Shown here in pieces: positions 5,809 through 7,469 of a stretch of DNA of 7,469 nucleotides (position 1 is its first letter; each line of letters begins with the position of its first letter). Made by a program: the position numbers and the translations under genes. The notes below the pieces were generated by a model. The model was not told the origin of the DNA. It saw only the letters and a program-made list of their open reading frames with translations, and did no database searches. Location: the NCBI GenBank assembly GCA_016926495.1, contig JAFGOL010000147.1, positions 1-7,469 on the forward strand. Direction: 5' to 3'. The DNA comes from Oligoflexia bacterium (lineage in GTDB: Bacteria; Bdellovibrionota; JAFGOL01).

Positions 5809-7469
5809 TTAGAGAGCTTCCTTTGATTCCGCGATATCAACGGTGACCGGCAGCCTGCCGGACGCGAAGTAGTTGCCGGAAATTACGCCCGCAAGGGCGC
5901 GTATGGCCTGTGTCCTGAAGCTGTACGAACAGATATAGGCATCGGCGTTTTTAACCATTGAGTATACGTAAGGCGAATCAAGCGCCGCCACGATCACCGG
6001 TTTTTTTGAAGCCTTTTTAAGCATTCCCGCTATCTGCGCCTGGCTCCTGTCGACAACCGCTACAATAAACGCGTCCGCGTTTTTGTTTTCGCGTATGACC
6101 TTGTTGACAAAATAATTTCTCTGAATACGCCGCTGGTTGACATCCATTTTTATAAAGCTGGTTTTTAATCCCCGGTTTTTAAGTTCAGTGGAAAAATAGG
6201 AAAAAGGACTTAAAACGACAAAGTTTCCGCCGTTTTGAACGGGTACTACGTTGCCCGTGTTTTTAACGAGAGTGATGGACTTTTTCGCTATAAGCTGCGC
6301 TATCTGCCTGTGGAACTTGTTACCGACTATTCGTCTTACTTCTTCAATATTCATGTCAGGGTATTCAAAGAGCTTTCTTTTTATTTTTACTTCAAGGATC
6401 CTTTTTACGGATTCGTTGATGGACTCAATGGGAATTCTTCCTGTCCTTGCAGCAGCGAGCAGGGAATTATAAACATCTTCCTTGGCCTGCTCAGTCCACA
6501 CTATCGTTACCATGTCGCAGCCCGCAAGAACAGCCTGTACCGCGGCTTCGCCTATGGACATGTCCTTTGTGATCGCCTTCATCTCCATATCGTCCGTGAT
6601 TATAAGGCCTTTATACCCCAGCGCTTCCCTCAGGATGCCGGTTATGATTTTTTTTGAAAGTGTGGCCGGAGTATTCGTGGGATCTATTTTGGGCAGAACA
6701 ATGTGCGCTGTCATTATTGCGTCCACGCCTTCCGCTATTGCGCTTATGAAGGGCGAAAGATCAAGTCGCTTCAGGGAATCCCAGTCGTGCTCAAGTACCG
6801 GAATTCCAAAGTGTGAATCGGCCCTTGTGCCTCCGTGTCCGGGAAAGTGTTTTGCCGTCGCGCTTACGCGTCTTGACTGGATTCCACGTATAAAAGCCGT
6901 TCCGAGCCTCGATACCATCGCGGGATCATCCCCGAATGATCTTACCCCTATAACTTCATTGTCAGGCGTGATATTTACATCCAGAACAGGAGCGAAGTTC
7001 ATGTTTATGCCCAGTATTTCAAGGTCTATTGCCGTGAGCTTACCCGCAAGAAAGCTTAAGGTCGTTGACCTTGTTGCCCCGAGGTTCATATTACCGGGTA
7101 AGACCGTAGCGACATTTTTAAGCCTCAAAACTTTTCCGCCCTCCTGGTCAATGGCAATAAAAGAGGGAATACCTATAGCTTTAAGCGAGTGATATTGTAT
7201 TGCCCTTGTCAGCGATGATATTTGGGCCTCGTCCCTGACGTTGTGAGTGAAAATAACAACTCCCCCGGCATGGTATTTGTTGATGAGCGGAATAGCGTCG
7301 CTAAGGGCGTTTTCTCCCCTGAACCCGTATATGAGCATCTGGCCTATTTTCTGTTCCAGCGACAGTCTGGACAAAATCATATCAATCTGATTACTATCGT
7401 ACGATTCAGGCACAACCGGACGGAAACTCTGCTCGTCGATAAGCTCAGGCCCGGAATACAGTAAAAAAA
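5809..7469 (-). CDS. nagZ: GH3 beta-N-acetylhexosaminidase, NagZ type, two-domain (5' partial)
   Basis: This glycoside hydrolase family 3 enzyme would release N-acetylglucosamine from muropeptides or other beta-GlcNAc chains. Numbered from the GTG at 7413, the barrel has AIDQEGG (87-93), the substrate loop KHFPGHGGTRADSH (188-201) with the Asp199/His201 acid-base pair of NagZ enzymes, and the nucleophile Asp274 in IITDDMEM. Residues about 370-534 form a second alpha/beta domain, as in Bacillus subtilis NagZ and unlike the roughly 340-residue cytoplasmic NagZ of enterobacteria. The frame stays open from the GTG to the right edge, adding codons for FLLYSGPELIDEQSF and more. The GTG is therefore probably internal, and the true start, perhaps with an export signal, lies outside the window. 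The gene converges on hicB across the intergenic region. All catalytic residues are present. NagZ type is likely; a broader beta-glucosidase specificity is less so because the KHFPGHG loop is complete. Confidence 0.92.
   Translation of the reverse strand, partial: FLLYSGPELIDEQSFRPVVPESYDSNQIDMILSRLSLEQKIGQMLIYGFRGENALSDAIPLINKYHAGGVVIFTHNVRDEAQISSLTRAIQYHSLKAIGIPSFIAIDQEGGKVLRLKNVATVLPGNMNLGATRSTTLSFLAGKLTAIDLEILGINMNFAPVLDVNITPDNEVIGVRSFGDDPAMVSRLGTAFIRGIQSRRVSATAKHFPGHGGTRADSHFGIPVLEHDWDSLKRLDLSPFISAIAEGVDAIMTAHIVLPKIDPTNTPATLSKKIITGILREALGYKGLIITDDMEMKAITKDMSIGEAAVQAVLAGCDMVTIVWTEQAKEDVYNSLLAAARTGRIPIESINESVKRILEVKIKRKLFEYPDMNIEEVRRIVGNKFHRQIAQLIAKKSITLVKNTGNVVPVQNGGNFVVLSPFSYFSTELKNRGLKTSFIKMDVNQRRIQRNYFVNKVIRENKNADAFIVAVVDRSQAQIAGMLKKASKKPVIVAALDSPYVYSMVKNADAYICSYSFRTQAIRALAGVISGNYFASGRLPVTVDIAESKEAL

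Noticed and set aside
6482..7192. Long open frame on the + strand opposite the GH3 gene
   Set aside because: It is antisense to the conserved catalytic barrel, its translation is Ser/Ile/Pro-rich with no domain pattern, and the - strand frame explains the sequence fully.

Overview
The window comes from a diderm (Gram-negative-type) bacterium. It carries TolQ/ExbB-like, TolR/ExbD-like and TonB/TolA-like proteins, which only make sense with an outer membrane, together with a family-3 beta-N-acetylhexosaminidase of the peptidoglycan-recycling type. Coding density is high, genes overlap by 4-35 bases, and TTG or GTG starts may be used. I cannot name the species. The divergence from textbook homologues would fit an uncultured, deep-branching lineage, but that is inference.

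Bases 1-5016 look like one co-directional operon on the + strand. It begins, cut by the window edge, with a receiver-GAF-PAS-histidine kinase. Next come a divergent UppP/BacA-family membrane protein, a stand-alone receiver, and a TolQ-TolR-TonB/TolA proton-channel and energy-transducer trio. The largest gap in the run is 15 bases, so the genes are probably co-transcribed and translationally coupled. The set links a phosphorelay with no DNA-binding output to a membrane protein related to undecaprenyl-pyrophosphate phosphatase and to a proton-motive-force-driven envelope machine. No TolB, Pal, TonB-dependent receptor or transcriptional output domain lies in the window.

Bases 5027-5475 hold a HicA-HicB type II toxin-antitoxin pair. 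HicA lacks a normal N-terminus and a credible ribosome binding site, while HicB has a strong one, so the toxin looks eroded at its junction with the operon.

Bases 5476-5808 form an AT-rich convergent intergenic region. It contains a start-less reverse-strand ORF remnant and a 127-base element bounded by 39-base imperfect inverted repeats, whose loop holds a tiny ORF with a good ribosome binding site. This looks like a MITE or insertion-sequence remnant.

From 5809 to the right edge, on the - strand, runs a two-domain GH3 beta-N-acetylhexosaminidase (NagZ type). Its reading frame stays open past the window end, so its true N-terminus, probably an export signal, is missing.
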